From CAWCQC01 sp963819905 (GTDB lineage Bacteria; Actinomycetota; Thermoleophilia; Gaiellales; Gaiellaceae): a stretch of 64,000 nt of DNA. The position numbers and the translations under genes are program-made. The DNA lies in NCBI GenBank assembly GCA_963819905.1, contig CAWFXP010000012.1:62001-126000 (forward strand), in the 5' to 3' direction. The notes under the pieces were generated by a model. The model saw only the letters and a program-made list of their open reading frames with translations, was not told the DNA's origin and did not search any database. Shown one piece after another: positions 61,152 to 64,000 of this stretch (positions are counted from its first letter, which is position 1; every line of letters starts with the position of its first letter).

Positions 61152-62761
61152 GCCGGAACCCGCTGACCCGCACGTCGAGCGACGATCCCGTCGGCGAAGC
61201 GAAGCGCGAGCGATGCGATCGTGTTGGTCGGGTTCACGCCGCCGGAGGTGACGAAGACGCTGCCGTCGACGACGTAGAGGTTCTCGACGTCGTGTGCCTT
61301 CCCCCAGGGATCGACCACCGACGAGGCCGGGTCGAGCCCCATCCGCGCCGTCCCGAGCAGGTGCCAGCCGGCGGCGCGCATCCCGGTCAACATGTCGACG
61401 CGGATCGCTCCTGCCTCGCGCAGGGACTCGGCGGCGCGCTCGACGTGGAACTCGAGCAGGCGCCGCGAGTTGTCGGAGAGCCGGTAGGAGACCTTCGCGC
61501 CGGGAAGCCCCGCCGAGTCGCTCCGGCCCGGGTCGAGCTCCACCCTGTTGCGCTCGTCCGGGAGATCCTCACCGAAGATGCCCCAGCTCAGGCAGTGCCC
61601 GAAGCGCTCGCGCACGCGGCTATGGTGATCCGGGCCCCACACGCCCTGCCCCGCGCGCGCCGGCAAGGCTGCGTTCAGCGGCCCGCCCGTCGAGGGCGCC
61701 AGGCTCCATTTCGCGCCGCGTACGAACCCACGATTGGCGTCCGTCTCGTAGAACTCGAGGCAGTGGATGCGCGAGCCGACGTTCCCGGTCCACGTCCGCA
61801 GGAACGGCTCGAACACGCCGGTGACGACGGCGAAGGGATGCATCATCAGACGCCGGCCGACGAGCCCGCTCGAGTTCGCGAGGCCGTCGGGGAACGGGCC
61901 GCCTGCGGACGCGAGCAGCAGCCGCGCCGTGCCGATCGCGTTCGCCGCGAGGACGACGACGTCGGCCCGAGCGAGGTGCGTCCCGCCGTCACGATCGACG
62001 TACTCGACGCCCGTCACGAGGCGGCTCTCCCCGGCGACGAGCCTCATGACCCGCGCGCCGGTCACGACGCGCGCGCCTCGGTCGACGGCCTGAGGCCAGT
62101 GCGTCAGGTCGGTGGACGCCTTCGCACCCTCCGGGCAGCCCTGCATGCAGGTGCCCCACCCGGCGCACGGATGCCTGCCGTCGTAGGGCGCCGACAGGAT
62201 CGCGCACGGCGCAGGCCACCAGTGCCAGCCGAGGCGGTCGTGCGCCCGCACGACGTCGATGATGCCGTCCCCGAGCGGTAGCGGCGGCAACGGGAGATCC
62301 GCCCCTTCCGGGTAGGCGGGATCGCCGGCCAGGCCCGAGACGCCCATCTCGCTCGCGATCCGGTCGTAGTACGGCTCGAGCTCCTCGTAGGTGAGGGGCC
62401 AGTCGTCGGCCACGCCGTCGAGCGTGCGCGCCCTGAAGTCCGACGGCGTCATCCGCGGCCAGTCTCCGGCGTAGAGGACCATCGAGCCACCGACGCCGTT
62501 GAACATGAGCGGAACCATGTCCGACGCGTCCGCGTCGACCGGATAGTCCGACCGAGCCTGTCGGACGTTCGGATCGGCCGACCAGGACCCCAGGGCCTGC
62601 AACTCCCAGTCCGGCTGCGGGCCGGGATAGTCGGCACGATCGGGCCACTCGCCCTGCTCGAGGCAGAGCACGCGCATGCCGGCCTCGGCGAGGCGGCGCC
62701 CGACGACGCCCCCGGAGGCGCCCGCTCCGACGATCAGGACGTCGGCGCGCTCCGCGCTCAC
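61148..62761 (-). CDS. GMC-family FAD oxidoreductase
   Basis: The 537-residue protein has an FAD motif DVLIVGAGASGGVVGRRLAE, a substrate-domain cysteine motif (PCAGWGTCMQGCPEGAK), WHLLGTARMGLDP and the C-terminal active-site region VTSGGVNPTNTIASLALR. It oxidises an alcohol, amine-derived aldehyde or sugar; the substrate is unknown. GTG at 62761 overlaps the stop of the PuuD-like gene. It is third in the operon glutamine synthetase-puuD-GMC-subunit 3. Confidence 0.92.
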   Translation of the reverse strand: MSAERADVLIVGAGASGGVVGRRLAEAGMRVLCLEQGEWPDRADYPGPQPDWELQALGSWSADPNVRQARSDYPVDADASDMVPLMFNGVGGSMVLYAGDWPRMTPSDFRARTLDGVADDWPLTYEELEPYYDRIASEMGVSGLAGDPAYPEGADLPLPPLPLGDGIIDVVRAHDRLGWHWWPAPCAILSAPYDGRHPCAGWGTCMQGCPEGAKASTDLTHWPQAVDRGARVVTGARVMRLVAGESRLVTGVEYVDRDGGTHLARADVVVLAANAIGTARLLLASAGGPFPDGLANSSGLVGRRLMMHPFAVVTGVFEPFLRTWTGNVGSRIHCLEFYETDANRGFVRGAKWSLAPSTGGPLNAALPARAGQGVWGPDHHSRVRERFGHCLSWGIFGEDLPDERNRVELDPGRSDSAGLPGAKVSYRLSDNSRRLLEFHVERAAESLREAGAIRVDMLTGMRAAGWHLLGTARMGLDPASSVVDPWGKAHDVENLYVVDGSVFVTSGGVNPTNTIASLALRFADGIVARRAGQRVPA

Positions 62762-63441
62762 GATCTCCGCTGCGCCTCCCCGACGAGCGCGGCGAACGCG
62801 CGGGCGCCGGCTTCGTCCTCGAGAAGCTCGAGGTGCCATTGGACGCCGAGCGCCCACCAGTCCTCGACCTCGATCCCTTCCGTGACCGTACCGGCGGAGG
62901 CCGAGGCGCGAAGGCCGGCGCCGAGCCGATCGGCCGTCCAGTCGTGGAACGAGTTGACCTCGAGCTCCACCGTTCCGAGCACTGCGGCCAGGCGCGTACC
63001 CTCGACGACCGAGACACGGTGAGTCGCGCGCACGAGCGGCTCCGTCTGGCGGTGTCCGTCGACGCGGCGAAGCGTGCCGCCGAGCGCGACGTTGAGGAGC
63101 TGAGCGCCGCGACAGACGCCGAGCAACGGTGTCGCCCGGGCCCGCGCCGCGAGGACGAGACGCACCTCGAACTCGTCGCGCACCGGATCGACGGCGTCGC
63201 CCGGCGCCTCCATACCAAAGCGCTCAGGCGCCACGTCGCCTCCCCCGACGAGGACGACGCCGTCGGCGAGCGTCGCGAGATCCTCGACGGCGGGTGTTCC
63301 CGGCCAGGCGGCAAGCGGCTGGCCGCCGGCCGCGGTGATCAGCTCGCCGAAGCGGTCGTACAGGATCGCGGCACGGAGCCGCCCGAGAGGCGTGTCCAGC
63401 TCACGGACGTGCGGCGCGACGATGATGCGAGGCGGTGTCAC
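62758..63441 (-). CDS. Gamma-glutamyl hydrolase, PuuD/peptidase C26 type
   Basis: The 227-residue class I amidotransferase-fold protein has GVVLVGGGDVAPERFG, LLGVCRGAQLLNVALGG (nucleophile Cys), VNSFHDWTADRLG and GVQWHLELLEDEAG (His and Glu). It splits gamma-glutamyl bonds. Beside the glutamine-synthetase-like gene this suggests a gamma-glutamylated polyamine pathway (PuuA/PuuD). GTG at 63441 starts seven bases after the synthetase stop. Confidence 0.92.
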   Translation of the reverse strand: MTPPRIIVAPHVRELDTPLGRLRAAILYDRFGELITAAGGQPLAAWPGTPAVEDLATLADGVVLVGGGDVAPERFGMEAPGDAVDPVRDEFEVRLVLAARARATPLLGVCRGAQLLNVALGGTLRRVDGHRQTEPLVRATHRVSVVEGTRLAAVLGTVELEVNSFHDWTADRLGAGLRASASAGTVTEGIEVEDWWALGVQWHLELLEDEAGARAFAALVGEAQRRS

Positions 63442-63448
63442 GGCCGGG

Positions 63449-64000
63449 TTACGAGAGCAGCAGGAACTGGTCGCGCTCCCAGTCGGTCACGGTGTCGTGC
63501 CACTCCGGGGTCCCGTAGCTGGGAACCGCGCCCCGCGCCTTCTCGATCTCGTGGCGCTTGAGCGCGAGGAACGCCTTCACGAACTCGGGGTGAAAAGCGT
63601 CCGCGAGGATCTCGTCCTCCTCGAAGCGCTCCAGCGCCTCGTCGAGCGTCGACGGGAGCAGGGCGAGGTCGTCGAGCTGGTACGCGCTCTCCTCGAGCGG
63701 CGGAGGCGGGTCGAGCCGGCGCTCGATGCCGTCGAGAATCGCGGCGATCATCCCCGCGAACGCGAGGTACGGGTTGCAGGCGCCGCAGCCGAGTCGGTTC
63801 TCGACATGGGTGTGCTCGCCGCGCAGCGCCTTGACGCGGATCGCGACCGAGCGATTTTCGTAGCCCCAGGTGATGCTCGCCGGCGCATAGGTGCCCTTGC
63901 GGTATCGCTTCACGCAGTTGACCGTCGGGCCGAGCAGCGCGTTCAGCCCGGGCGCGTGCGCGAGCAGGCCGCCGATCGCCCACAGGAACTCCTGCGAGAC
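63449..64000 (-). CDS. Glutamine synthetase-like (gamma-glutamylamine synthetase) C-terminus, cut by window edge
   Basis: 184 residues are visible. LLGPTVNCVKRYRKGTYAP, ITWGYENRSVAIRVK and NRLGCGACNPYLAFAGMIAA match the C-terminal catalytic half of type I/III glutamine synthetases, including the ring of substrate-binding residues. The sequence NCVKRY in place of NSYKRL suggests an enzyme acting on an amine rather than ammonia (PuuA/GlnA3-like), supported by the adjacent PuuD-like gene. The N-terminus lies past base 64000. Confidence 0.9.
   Translation of the reverse strand, partial: VSQEFLWAIGGLLAHAPGLNALLGPTVNCVKRYRKGTYAPASITWGYENRSVAIRVKALRGEHTHVENRLGCGACNPYLAFAGMIAAILDGIERRLDPPPPLEESAYQLDDLALLPSTLDEALERFEEDEILADAFHPEFVKAFLALKRHEIEKARGAVPSYGTPEWHDTVTDWERDQFLLLS

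Noticed and set aside
1..64000. Insertion sequences, prophage or CRISPR
   Set aside because: No transposase, integrase or regularly spaced direct repeats were seen; the hairpin repeats are too few and too irregularly spaced to be CRISPR.

Overview
The window is about 70% GC and very densely packed: most neighbouring genes overlap at ATGA or GTGA junctions or sit a few bases apart, with GTG starts common. The gene content points to an actinobacterium: WhiA, an HspR-controlled dnaK-grpE-dnaJ-hspR-clpB operon, actinobacterial-type HemQ, an F420-type luciferase-like oxidoreductase, an inositol-1-phosphate synthase beside a CDP-alcohol phosphotransferase, and many apparently leaderless promoters. 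A deep-branching class such as Thermoleophilia is my guess from gene content; it was not tested by phylogeny.

Layout. 1-3847: C-terminally truncated (by the window edge) multi-PAS/GAF sensor histidine kinase. 3.9-8.2 kb: small hypothetical proteins, a monooxygenase-fold protein, a lipoprotein plus diacylglycerol-kinase-like pair, a decayed LuxR HTH fragment and tRNA-Gly(CCC). 8.3-18 kb: central carbon metabolism (class I aldolase, GlpX, then gap-pgk-tpiA-gpmI), with argS, DUF3467, a phosphoesterase and an ECF sigma factor. 18-28 kb: whiA-ogt, proline-catabolism dehydrogenase, uvrC, hemQ, phosphoesterase, flavoprotein reductase, small membrane proteins, peroxiredoxin, an LPG-synthase-like membrane protein and tRNA-Leu(CAG). 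28.5-35.7 kb: secreted subtilase, M20-family amidohydrolase, response-regulator diguanylate cyclase, small and membrane proteins. 35.7-42.1 kb: heat-shock operon. 42-51.6 kb: aldo/keto reductase, moaA, then an inositol-lipid locus (PAP2-type transferase, CDP-alcohol phosphotransferase, Xaa-Pro peptidase, tandem ribbon-helix-helix/Ino1, PimA-like glycosyltransferase with PHP domain), a uracil-DNA-glycosylase-like gene and a membrane protein. 51.5-60.7 kb: RNA m5U methyltransferase, two large divergent membrane proteins, YjbQ, M3-like peptidase, argF, small zincin, LLM oxidoreductase. 60.7-64 kb: a tightly overlapping operon of glutamine-synthetase-like, PuuD-like, GMC oxidoreductase and its small partner, cut by the right edge.

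The most interesting points are: (1) a duplicated ribbon-helix-helix DNA-binding module that reads, with no stop in its own frame, into inositol-1-phosphate synthase, preceded by four copies of the heptamer AGTGCTA overlapping the promoter; (2) an otherwise normal ArgRS whose HIGH signature is replaced by TVAS; (3) a family of hairpin repeats with compensatory base changes; (4) -10 boxes placed 6-10 bases before start codons at about 15 genes; and (5) eleven reading-frame breaks that are all repaired by removing exactly one base, which suggests systematic insertion errors in the assembly rather than gene decay.
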